DNA of 7,631 nucleotides from an uncultured Chlorobiota bacterium (lineage in GTDB: Bacteria > Bacteroidota > Bacteroidia > Bacteroidales > JAADGE01), in assembly GCA_947311265.1 (NCBI GenBank), contig CAMZKQ010000191.1, positions 1-7,631 on the forward strand, written 5' to 3'. This document shows positions 1-7,582 of the stretch, in pieces. Within the stretch, counting starts at the first letter, position 1, and the number at the start of each line of letters is the position of its first letter. The position numbers and the translations under genes are program-made. The notes beneath the pieces are model-generated. The model had not been told where the DNA came from. It searched no databases and saw nothing but the letters and a program-made list of their open reading frames with translations.

Positions 1-2211
1 GAGCTTTATATGTTCGATGAGGCAATAGCAGTCTATAACGAAATGCTTGCTATGGATATGAATGCCGATGGCAAAAAAATGGTGCAAGCAGAAATAAAAC
101 GTGCAAACGATGCAAAAGCATTATTCTTTAACCCTGTACCAATGATTGCCACTCGCTTAGGAGTTATTAACTCTGACTACGACGACCACACCCCAATACC
201 AATGGCCGATGAATCTAAAATTTTCTTCACCTCCAAAAGAAAAGGCGGGCTAAACTCAGAACTTAGCAAAGACGGTAAACTGTATGAAGATATTTGGATA
301 TACGACAAAACCAAAGGCGTATGGTCTAAACCCGAAAATATAAACCAACCAGTAAATACTATCGGGCACGATGCCACTTGCGGGCTTTCTGCAGATGGTA
401 AACTACTGTTTATCTACCGAGCCAGCAAACGCCGACCCGGCGATATTTACATGAGCACCGAAACAAATGGCACTTGGTCGGAGCCCGAAAAACTAAACCG
501 GAAAATTAACAAACGAAGACGTGCCGAGCGGCATGCCTCAATTTCCCCAGACTTACAAACCCTCTACTTTTCTAGCGACAGGAATCGTGGCAAAGGAGGA
601 AGAGATATTTGGGTCTCTCAAAAAAATGCAAAAGGAGAATGGGGCAAAGCCAAAAACTTCCCACTCAACACAAAATTTGATGAAGAATCGCCATACATGA
701 TGCCAGATGGAAAAACAATGTACTTCAGCTCCAAAGGCTACAATGGCATGGGCGGATATGACATCTTTAAAACAGTACTTACAAATGGGAAATGGTCCAC
801 ACCTGTAAATATAGGTTTTCCTGTAAATACAGTTTCTGATGATGTATTCTATTTCCCACTACCAAACGAGAAAAAAGCCTACTTTACCCGAAGAAATACA
901 GAACGAGCAGATATTTATATTGCCTACCTCTATGATATGGAAGACAATAATCTTCTGGTAGAAGGGCTAGTAAAAGACTACAAAGAATATACTTCGCAAT
1001 ATCCAATTACAGAAACCAAAGGGGATACTACTTTTTACGATAACCGCAAACTAGTAGGAAAAAGAAGAGTAGTTACACTTGTTGATAGTGTTTTTATTGC
1101 AGAAAAAACAACAAACTTAGTAAACGATTCTGTCTATTATGTACCTGAAAATGAAAAAATACAGGTCATTGATGTAGCATCAGGCAATGTGCTAGATATT
1201 TACGAAACAAACTCTAACAAAGGCGACTATGTATTTGTACTCTTACCTGGAAAAAATTATAAAATCCTTTATAATGCACCCAACCATGTTTTCGATACCA
1301 AAAATATCACCGCAAAATCAACCACAAAAGCACGTAAGATTTACTACGATGCCATTCTTGTAAAAATAGCTTCTGGCGAAACCGAAAAAATTAAAAATAC
1401 ACCTTACGACAAAGGCAGCTCTGATTTTAACGATTTTACAAGCCAAGAACTAAGCATCATCGAAAAGGCATTAACTACTTACCCTGATTTATTTATCAAC
1501 TTCTCCACCGAAGACTATTTAAAAGAAGGAACTCCAATTTCAAAAGAACGAAAACGCAAATTAGTAGAATACCTTAAAGGTAAAGGTATTGATGAAAGTC
1601 GTATATTTATTGATTTATCGCCAAGAGCAATAGACCAAAATTTTGTAGAATACACAATCTACGACGAAGAATCATTAAAAAAAGCACAAGAAGATAAAAA
1701 AGAACGTGTAAAAGATAACAAAGAAGTTGTTGTCATCGACCCTGACCCTGTTAAAAAGAACGAAGTTACCATTCAGTTTGAAAATGTATATTTTGATTTC
1801 GACAAATCTTATGTTGGCAACAAATCCGATATTAGCCTTAGTAAACTTGCCAATTTCTTACGAGATAACCCAACAACAAAAATAAAAATTATAGGTTATG
1901 CCGATGCCGTAGGTGCTGCATCTTACAACATAAAACTCTCTAAAAGAAGAGCAAAAGCAGTTCAGAAATACCTCTCAAGTAAAGGTGTAAAAGCCAACCA
2001 AATGTCCATTGCAGGATATGGTGAAGCTAACCCAGTAGCTCTAAACAAAACCTCGTCAGGAGCTTGGTTCGAGGCAGCGAAAGACTATAACCGCCGTGTA
2101 GAATTTAAAGTACTTGTTCAAAGCGAAAAATTACTAAAAATTATTCAACTCGAAAATGTACCAAAAGAATACAGAGATAGCAATTACATCAAAAATTATG
2201 ATGGCAAGTAA
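1..2211 (+). CDS. TPR-PD40-OmpA family envelope protein (5' end outside window)
   Basis: The frame is already open at base 1 (Glu-Leu-Tyr before the Met at base 10), and that Met lies inside a TPR-like helix, so this is a 3' fragment of 736 codons plus stop. Residues below count from the Met at base 10. Residues 1-40 resemble the last TPR helices. Residues 61-305 hold about five PD40/WD40-like beta-propeller repeats, each with a Pro/Ser-Asp-Gly-Lys-x-(L/M)-x-F-(S/T)-S core and an Asp-Ile-(W/Y/F) ending. Residues 312-450 look like a carboxypeptidase-regulatory-like beta domain. Residues 472-552 look like a degenerate OmpA-like fold, followed by a charged linker. Residues 586-704 are a clear OmpA C-terminal domain: FDFDKS near 596, GYAD at 629-632, LSKRRAKAVQKYLSSKG at 643-659, GYGE at 669-672 and NRRVEF at 694-699. 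By family knowledge this anchors an outer-membrane or periplasmic protein to peptidoglycan. The domain order is that of PorE-like type IX secretion accessory proteins, but many Bacteroidota paralogues share it, so no symbol is assigned. The signal peptide or lipobox, if any, is upstream and unseen. Confidence 0.9.
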   Translation, partial: ELYMFDEAIAVYNEMLAMDMNADGKKMVQAEIKRANDAKALFFNPVPMIATRLGVINSDYDDHTPIPMADESKIFFTSKRKGGLNSELSKDGKLYEDIWIYDKTKGVWSKPENINQPVNTIGHDATCGLSADGKLLFIYRASKRRPGDIYMSTETNGTWSEPEKLNRKINKRRRAERHASISPDLQTLYFSSDRNRGKGGRDIWVSQKNAKGEWGKAKNFPLNTKFDEESPYMMPDGKTMYFSSKGYNGMGGYDIFKTVLTNGKWSTPVNIGFPVNTVSDDVFYFPLPNEKKAYFTRRNTERADIYIAYLYDMEDNNLLVEGLVKDYKEYTSQYPITETKGDTTFYDNRKLVGKRRVVTLVDSVFIAEKTTNLVNDSVYYVPENEKIQVIDVASGNVLDIYETNSNKGDYVFVLLPGKNYKILYNAPNHVFDTKNITAKSTTKARKIYYDAILVKIASGETEKIKNTPYDKGSSDFNDFTSQELSIIEKALTTYPDLFINFSTEDYLKEGTPISKERKRKLVEYLKGKGIDESRIFIDLSPRAIDQNFVEYTIYDEESLKKAQEDKKERVKDNKEVVVIDPDPVKKNEVTIQFENVYFDFDKSYVGNKSDISLSKLANFLRDNPTTKIKIIGYADAVGAASYNIKLSKRRAKAVQKYLSSKGVKANQMSIAGYGEANPVALNKTSSGAWFEAAKDYNRRVEFKVLVQSEKLLKIIQLENVPKEYRDSNYIKNYDGK

Positions 2212-2222
2212 GCCTCATTTTA

Positions 2223-2265
2223 AGCAAAAAAAAAGACCTTCAAATATTGAAGGTCTTTTTTTGCT
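2223..2265. terminator. Bidirectional rho-independent terminator between convergent genes
   Basis: A perfect 9-bp stem, GACCTTCAA (2235-2243) with TTGAAGGTC (2247-2255), closes on a 3-base ATA loop. It is flanked by an A9 run at 2226-2234 and a T7 run at 2256-2262, so both strands give a GC-containing hairpin followed by a U-run: U7 for the plus-strand transcript and U9 for the minus-strand transcript. The A/T tracts and the outer AGC/GCT (2223-2225 and 2263-2265) can also pair, lengthening the stem. The hairpin starts 12 bases after the stop of the OmpA-family gene and overlaps the first two bases of the mfd stop codon (plus 2264-2266). It therefore most likely ends both genes. Confidence 0.9.
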
Positions 2266-5200
2266 AGGATTTTAAAATTCCCAGTAATAAGTCGTTAGCA
2301 CTTTTAACCGATTTTACACCAAAGAATTTAATTCTCAATGTTTTTTCAGTTTGCAACATCTCTGCTTTTTTAGGATTTTTTTGCAAGAACTCTAGCACCT
2401 TTCCAAAAATAGCAGTTTGATAAAACGGTGAATTTGGTTTTGAAACAAAACTACAAATCATTAATTTATTTTTAAGGATAATTTTTTCTATGGCTAACGA
2501 GATTGCAGTTTTTCGGAGGTTTACAGCATCAAGAAGCTCCAAAACCTCATTGGGCATTTCGCCAAACCTATCCTGAATACGGTCGGCAAACTCTGTAAGT
2601 TCATTATCCTGCTCAATTTTATCCAGCTCTCGGTATAGCTTTAGTCGCTCCGAGCTATTTTCGATATAACTTTCTGGCAAGAGTACTTCCAAATCAGTAT
2701 CCAAGTGGCAATCGGTAACAAATTTAAAATCAGCAATAATTTCGTCGGGCGTTTTGTTGTTACTTGCATCTTCAAAAAGGTGCTGAAACTCCTCTTCCTT
2801 AAGTTCGAGCAAGGCCTCGTTGAGGATACGCTGATAAGTTTCGTAACCAATATCGGCAATGTAGCCACTCTGCTCGCCCCCAAGCATATTGCCCGCTCCT
2901 CGAATATCCAAATCTTGCATGGCAATATTGAAGCCGCTACCGAGTTCAGAGAAATTCTCAATCGCCGTTAAACGGCGACGTGCCACGGCCGAAACAGAAG
3001 TCATAGGTGGAGCAAGTAAGTAGCAGAATGCTTTTTTATCTGACCGCCCCACACGCCCCCGCAACTGGTGCAAATCGCTAAGCCCAAAATTCTGGGCATT
3101 ATTAATTATAACCGTATTGGCATTCGGAATATCCAACCCCGATTCTATAATTGACGTGGCAATAAGCACACCATACTCTTCATTTATAAAATCAAGCATT
3201 ATTTTTTCGAGCTGTGGCCCAGTCATTCTTCCATGGGCAGAAACAGTGCGTACCTCTGGGCAAAGGCGGTTGATTAAACCTTCAATTTCGGCAATGGTAT
3301 CAATACGGTTATGAATAAAAAATACCTGTCCGTTACGCTGGATTTCATAATTTATACTTTCTCTAATTAAATCTTCGCTAAAAGTATGTAGCTCGGTAAT
3401 AATCGGGTAGCGGTTGGGTGGGGGGGTGGACATAATCGACAAATCTCTTGCCCCCATTAGCGAAAACTGCATGGTACGAGGAATCGGCGTAGCCGTTAGC
3501 GTAAGCGTATCCACATTTAACTTAAAGCGTTTCAGCTTTTCCTTTACCGAAACGCCAAATTTTTGCTCTTCATCAATAATTAAAATACCCAAATCCTTAA
3601 ATTTAACATCTTTGCTTACCAGCCTGTGCGTACCAATTACAATATCAATTTTGCCAGATGCTAAGCCGGCAATAGTTGCTCGGTTCTCTTTGGAGGTTCG
3701 CATTCTGCTAAGGTACGAGATGGTACAGGGCATATCCTTCATGCGTTTTTCAAACGTTTTGAAATGTTGCAAAGCCAAAATTGTTGTTGGTACTAAAATG
3801 GCTGCTTGCTTATTGTCTGCCACAGCTTTAAAAGCTGCACGAATGGCAATTTCGGTTTTTCCGAATCCTACATCACCACAAACCAGCCTATCCATAGGCA
3901 CTTCGGATTCCATGTCTTTTTTTACCGCCACCATTGTTTTGGCTTGGTCTGGTGTATCCTCGTAAATAAACGAAGATTCTAAGGCATTCTGAAGGTAAGA
4001 GTCAGGCGAAAAGGCAAAGCCTTTTTCCTCTTTTCGCTTGGCGTATAGGGCAATAAGGTCTTTGGCGATGTCTTTTACACGCCCTTTTGTTTTGGTCTTT
4101 AATTTTTGCCACACACCGCTGCCTAGCTTATATACCTTGGGTTGCGTGCCTTCTTTGCCTTTGTATTTTGATACTTTATGGAGGTTATGGATATTGACCA
4201 ATAATATAACATTATTTTTATACACTAAGCGAATGGCCTCTTGTTTTTTATTGGCAATATCTACAGTAACTAGCCCACCAAATTTGCCTATGCCGTGGTC
4301 GGAATGCACAACAAAATCGCCTGGTTTTAAGCTACTTATTTCCTTCAAAGTAAGGGCTTCTTTACTTTTGTGGTAGGCAACTGATTTTAGTTTAAATTTG
4401 TGGTAACGCCCAAAAATTTGGTGGTCGGTATAACAATTTATTTTTAGGTTGTTATCCGAAAAACCTTTATGAATTGTGCCAATAAGAGGCTCAAAAATGG
4501 GTTTTATTTCTTTTATTTCGCTATATGTTCCTGCTTCTCGCTTACGCAGAATGTTGGTATTAAGTATCTTCTGAATTTCTTCGGAGTCAAAAATGGCTTC
4601 CAACCTTTGGGCTTGTTCGGGGTTTTCGGTAAGGATATAATTTGCAAAATTATTATCTCTGGCTTTATCTAAATTTTCAGCCAAAAGCTGAAAGTTTTTA
4701 TTAAAATCTACTTGAGGCGAAATATCAAAATCAATAATTGTTTCGGCAGGAATGGAGCATTTTTGAGAAAACTCGGTTTTGAAAAAAGCATTCAGCGAAA
4801 GCTGTAATTCTGTGCCAGAAATAAAATCCTCCTTTTTATCTTCGGCATAAGCCTCTGTAATACTGCTTTTTAGGAATGCGAAATTATTCGACCAAATCTG
4901 CATACTGGCAGGCACAAATTCCAGAAATGGAATTTTATCGTAATCCTGCTCTTTGGTTTGGATATCAGGAATAATCGAAATTTTATCAAATTTTGCTTTT
5001 GATAACTGGCTAACTACCGCAAATGTGCGTATCGACTCCACTTCATCGCCAAAAAAATCGACACGGTAAGGGAAATCGTTAGAAAACGAATAAATATCTA
5101 CAATGCTACCTCGTACCGAGTATTGCCCTGGCTCGTGTACAAAATCAACACGTTGGAAACCGTACTCAATTAAAATTTCGGTAATGAAACTCACCGGAAT

Positions 5201-5689
5201 TTCATCACCAGTTTTTATCTCGAGGGTGTTTTTTTCAAGCCCAGCTTGGCTAATTACCTTCTCGGAAATTGCCGCAGGGAAGCTAACAATTATGAGTTGT
5301 TTTCCTGTATTGGTTTTATTAAGTACTTCTGTACGCATAATAATGCCGCTACTATCGGTGCGAGTGCCTTCCACTACTGCCGATGACCGCTTGTAGGAGG
5401 ACGGGAAAAATAGCACCTCGGCATTGGGCAAAATAGTGGATAGGTCGTTTTGTAAATAAGCAGCTTGCTCTTTATCCTGCAAAATTATTAGTTGCGAGGC
5501 TTGCGTTTTTTGTATAGCAGCAGCTACAAAAAATGCAATTGCCGAAGTATGCAGACCAGATAAATGTACCGTTGCAGGTTCATTTCTTTTAGCTTTATCT
5601 TGCCAAAAAGCAAGTTGTGCCGATGTTTTATATTTTGCTAAAATTTCCTCGAAGTTCAATATTTTGATTTTGTGGTTTTGAAAAATCAA
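2264..5689 (-). CDS. mfd: Transcription-repair coupling factor Mfd (superfamily 2 helicase)
   Basis: Mfd recognises RNA polymerase stalled at DNA damage, displaces it by ATP-driven translocation on upstream DNA, and recruits UvrA for nucleotide excision repair. The 1141-residue length fits a full-length protein. Residues 1 to about 330 form the UvrB-homology module (EPGQYSVRGSIVDIY at 186-200, YRVDFFGDEVESI at 208-220). Residues about 455-550 are the CarD-like RNA-polymerase-interacting domain (PGDFVVHSDHGIGKF at 456-470) and the following linker helix. The helicase motor has Walker A GDVGFGKTE at 605-613, DEEQ at 706-709, TATPIPRTM at 732-740, ESGLDIPNA at 849-857 and QLRGRVGR at 875-882. 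The translocation (TRG) motif lies near 925-942 (IRGAGNMLGGEQSG). The C-terminal domain runs from about 985 to the end. No ATG occurs in frame before residue 118, and an in-frame stop lies at plus 5705-5707. The start is therefore most likely TTG at plus 5687-5689, with a second TTG at codon 11 (5657-5659) as the alternative. No frameshift or missing motif was seen. The gene converges on the upstream OmpA-family gene and diverges from gldG. Confidence 0.97.
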   Translation of the reverse strand: MIFQNHKIKILNFEEILAKYKTSAQLAFWQDKAKRNEPATVHLSGLHTSAIAFFVAAAIQKTQASQLIILQDKEQAAYLQNDLSTILPNAEVLFFPSSYKRSSAVVEGTRTDSSGIIMRTEVLNKTNTGKQLIIVSFPAAISEKVISQAGLEKNTLEIKTGDEIPVSFITEILIEYGFQRVDFVHEPGQYSVRGSIVDIYSFSNDFPYRVDFFGDEVESIRTFAVVSQLSKAKFDKISIIPDIQTKEQDYDKIPFLEFVPASMQIWSNNFAFLKSSITEAYAEDKKEDFISGTELQLSLNAFFKTEFSQKCSIPAETIIDFDISPQVDFNKNFQLLAENLDKARDNNFANYILTENPEQAQRLEAIFDSEEIQKILNTNILRKREAGTYSEIKEIKPIFEPLIGTIHKGFSDNNLKINCYTDHQIFGRYHKFKLKSVAYHKSKEALTLKEISSLKPGDFVVHSDHGIGKFGGLVTVDIANKKQEAIRLVYKNNVILLVNIHNLHKVSKYKGKEGTQPKVYKLGSGVWQKLKTKTKGRVKDIAKDLIALYAKRKEEKGFAFSPDSYLQNALESSFIYEDTPDQAKTMVAVKKDMESEVPMDRLVCGDVGFGKTEIAIRAAFKAVADNKQAAILVPTTILALQHFKTFEKRMKDMPCTISYLSRMRTSKENRATIAGLASGKIDIVIGTHRLVSKDVKFKDLGILIIDEEQKFGVSVKEKLKRFKLNVDTLTLTATPIPRTMQFSLMGARDLSIMSTPPPNRYPIITELHTFSEDLIRESINYEIQRNGQVFFIHNRIDTIAEIEGLINRLCPEVRTVSAHGRMTGPQLEKIMLDFINEEYGVLIATSIIESGLDIPNANTVIINNAQNFGLSDLHQLRGRVGRSDKKAFCYLLAPPMTSVSAVARRRLTAIENFSELGSGFNIAMQDLDIRGAGNMLGGEQSGYIADIGYETYQRILNEALLELKEEEFQHLFEDASNNKTPDEIIADFKFVTDCHLDTDLEVLLPESYIENSSERLKLYRELDKIEQDNELTEFADRIQDRFGEMPNEVLELLDAVNLRKTAISLAIEKIILKNKLMICSFVSKPNSPFYQTAIFGKVLEFLQKNPKKAEMLQTEKTLRIKFFGVKSVKSANDLLLGILKS

Positions 5690-5805
5690 AAATAGTTTTT
5701 TTAATTATAAAGTGCAATCTAAAACTAAAAAAACGTATATCGCAATTCTGCTAATGGGCTTATAAAAAGGGAACGTTAGAACTAGAATTAATCGGTTTAA
5801 GTTAG

Positions 5806-5837
5806 TTTTGGAATTGTTTTTTTATTAGCTAACTTTG
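5806..5837 (+). promoter_or_regulatory. Bacteroidota-type promoter for gldG
   Basis: TAACTTTG at 5830-5837 is an exact match to the Bacteroidota -7 element TAnnTTTG. A TTTTG run at 5806-5810 lies 19 bases upstream, about the spacing expected for the -33 TTG element. A start site a few bases after 5837 would give a leader of roughly 40 nt before the gldG ATG. A second TTG at 5814-5816 is only 13 bases away and fits less well. The spacer includes a T-rich stretch. The match rests on the known consensus; the start site itself is inferred. Confidence 0.75.
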
Positions 5838-5864
5838 TATTGCAAAACTGCATAAGCAACCATG

Positions 5865-5876
5865 AACATTAATGTT
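5865..5876. repeat. 12-bp perfect palindrome in the gldG leader
   Basis: AACATTAATGTT reads the same on both strands. It lies downstream of the predicted promoter and 8 bases before the gldG ATG, where a dimeric regulator could bind or where it could affect ribosome access. With no loop it would not make a stable RNA hairpin. It is AT-rich and short, so chance occurrence is plausible, and no binding protein is suggested by the sequence. Confidence 0.3.
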
Positions 5877-5884
5877 TAAAGTAC

Positions 5885-7582
5885 ATGAAAAAACAATCTC
5901 GATACATTACGCTTGCACTTACAATTGCCGGAATATTTTTGGTGGCCTACCTCTCTTCGCTTGAGTTTGTTCGTTTTGATTTGACTTCGGAAGGTAGATA
6001 TACCATTTCGGACTACACCAAAGAGGTGTTGGAAAATACAGAGGAAAGTATTTTTATAAAGGTGTACCTTGAAGGCGACGATTTGCCAACAGGCTTTAAG
6101 AAAATGCGTACTGCTGTGGCAGAATTAATTGCCGAATTTAATATTTATTCGGCTTACTCTATTGATTTTGAGTATATTAATCCTACTTTAAGCAAAGATA
6201 AAAAAGTAAGGTATGCCTTGTATAAGAGCCTGCTAGAAAGTGGATTAACACCCATTGAAACCCATGAAAAATCGGACGAAGGCAAAACATCGCAAAAAAT
6301 GGTTTTCCCAGGACTTGTGATGACTTACAAAGGGCAAAGCATGGGGGTTAATTTATTGAAAAATGACCCTAGGTTTGCCGCCGAAAGTGAGCAAAATATC
6401 AATAACTCCATTCAATCTTTGGAGTACGAATTAACCAATGCCATTCAAAAATTAAGTAAAAAAGAGAAACCTAAAATTGCATTTGTAGAAGGACATGGAG
6501 AGCTTTCGGAGTATCAGGTTATGGATATGAGCAGAATATTATCGGAATATTACAACGTGCAACGGGGGCGAATAAATGGGCAACCAGGTATTTTAGATGC
6601 CTTTCAGGCCATCGTAATTGCTCGCCCCACAAAGCCATTTAGCGAGCAGGATAAATTTGTACTCGACCAATACATCATGCAAGGCGGAAAAGTGCTTTGG
6701 CTTATGGAGACCACAACAGTAAACCTAGATAGCCTCTTTATCAATTCAGAAACACTGGCTTTGGCACATTCGGTAAACCTTGAAGACCAGCTATTTAAGT
6801 ACGGCGTGAGGATAAACCCTAATTTACTGCTCGATGCCCAGTCGTCGCCAATTGCACTCTCGGTAGCCGGGAGCGATGGGCAGCCCAAATTGCAGCTTTT
6901 TAATAATTGGATGTATTTCCCGGTTATTGCTACCGATAATATGCACCCTATTTCTAAGTATCTAAATTATATTAAAACTGAATTTATTGGCACGCTTGAT
7001 ACTGTTGGGGAGAATCCAAATGTTAAAAAAACAATTTTGTTGAAAAGTACTAAAAATACCAAGGTAGAATCAGTACCTATTCGTATAGAGCTGGCAAGCC
7101 TTCGGCACAAAAAAAACGAACGGGATTTTACAAGTGGGAAGAAAAATATTGCCGTTTTGCTCGAAGGAAAATTCCCTTCTTTATTTAAAAATCGACCAGC
7201 TTATAAATACTTTCCGGGCAATCCTAATCTGAAAAAACGTGATGAAAGTGTGGATACTAAGATGATTATAGTGGGCGATGGCGATATTATAAAAAATGAA
7301 GTGGGCAAAGAAGGAAAACCCTACCCAGTAGGGTTCGATAAATTTACAAAACGAACATTTAACGGTAATAAAGAGCTTATTTTAAATGCCGTAAACTACC
7401 TCTGCGATGATGGCGGGCTGATGACTATCCGCTCTCGGGAGCTAAAAATGCGTTTGCTGGATAGGGCAAAAATAAAAGCAGAACGCACTACTGTTCAGAT
7501 TACTAATGTGCTAATTCCTATTATAATTGTTGTACTTATTGGGCTTATTATTGCTTTTATTAGAAAAAAACGATACGCATAG
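5885..7582 (+). CDS. gldG: Gliding-associated ABC transporter component GldG
   Basis: GldG is the membrane-anchored, substrate-binding-like component of the GldA-GldF-GldG ABC transporter, first linked to gliding motility in Flavobacterium johnsoniae. The transported substrate is not known. The 565-residue length fits the family. An N-terminal membrane anchor spans about residues 7-26, followed by FVRFDLTSEGRYTIS (28-42), a family hallmark. The large extracytoplasmic region starts with a thioredoxin-like/IFT52-like fold (SIFIKVYLEGDDLP at 55-68) and contains VEGHGE at 201-206, VVGDGD-like IIVGDGDIIKN at 461-471 and NAVNYLCDDGGLMTIRSRELKMR at 501-523. A C-terminal transmembrane helix spans about 541-559 and ends in the basic tail RKKRYA. 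The ATG at 5885 is chosen because it directly precedes the basic/hydrophobic anchor; it has no Shine-Dalgarno site. A promoter sits about 48 bases upstream. No gldF permease gene lies directly upstream, where it usually is; mfd is there instead, on the other strand. Proteins of this family also occur in non-gliding Bacteroidota, so motility cannot be concluded. Confidence 0.93.
   Translation: MKKQSRYITLALTIAGIFLVAYLSSLEFVRFDLTSEGRYTISDYTKEVLENTEESIFIKVYLEGDDLPTGFKKMRTAVAELIAEFNIYSAYSIDFEYINPTLSKDKKVRYALYKSLLESGLTPIETHEKSDEGKTSQKMVFPGLVMTYKGQSMGVNLLKNDPRFAAESEQNINNSIQSLEYELTNAIQKLSKKEKPKIAFVEGHGELSEYQVMDMSRILSEYYNVQRGRINGQPGILDAFQAIVIARPTKPFSEQDKFVLDQYIMQGGKVLWLMETTTVNLDSLFINSETLALAHSVNLEDQLFKYGVRINPNLLLDAQSSPIALSVAGSDGQPKLQLFNNWMYFPVIATDNMHPISKYLNYIKTEFIGTLDTVGENPNVKKTILLKSTKNTKVESVPIRIELASLRHKKNERDFTSGKKNIAVLLEGKFPSLFKNRPAYKYFPGNPNLKKRDESVDTKMIIVGDGDIIKNEVGKEGKPYPVGFDKFTKRTFNGNKELILNAVNYLCDDGGLMTIRSRELKMRLLDRAKIKAERTTVQITNVLIPIIIVVLIGLIIAFIRKKRYA

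Larger units (their letters stand above)
5690..5884. other. Divergent mfd/gldG intergenic region
   Basis: This 195-base AT-rich region separates the divergent starts of mfd and gldG and must hold both promoters. The gldG promoter is clear and listed separately. For mfd I see only a poor candidate on the minus strand: TAGTTTTA (plus 5720-5727), close to TAnnTTTG, with a TTG at plus 5743-5745 and a short 15-base spacer. The sequence just upstream of the mfd start is A-rich on the coding strand without a Shine-Dalgarno site, as is usual in Bacteroidota. There is no coding sequence for a gldF gene here and no tRNA-like or other structured RNA that I can recognise. Confidence 0.7.

Noticed and set aside
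10..12. ATG at base 10 as the true start of the OmpA-family gene
   Set aside because: The frame is open to the window edge, the ATG falls in the middle of a TPR-like helix, and no signal peptide follows, so the real start must be upstream.
2641..2961. 106-codon minus-strand frame overlapping mfd
   Set aside because: It is an alternate frame on the same strand within the conserved mfd C-terminal region and resembles no known protein.
2963..2977. CGCCGTT-A-AACGGCG palindrome
   Set aside because: It lies inside mfd codons for conserved Arg-Arg-Leu-Thr-Ala, has a one-base loop and no U-run, so it is neither a good terminator nor a likely regulatory site.
3414..3965. 183-codon open frame on the plus strand inside mfd
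   Set aside because: It lies wholly antisense to the conserved helicase core of mfd, shows no recognisable domain, and its composition is what the reverse complement of a coding sequence gives. The same reasoning rejects the other antisense frames at 2705-2971, 3117-3314, 4038-4376, 4469-4672 and 5103-5396.
6604..6888. 94-codon minus-strand frame inside gldG
   Set aside because: It is antisense to the conserved extracytoplasmic domain of GldG, with no domain or start signal of its own.
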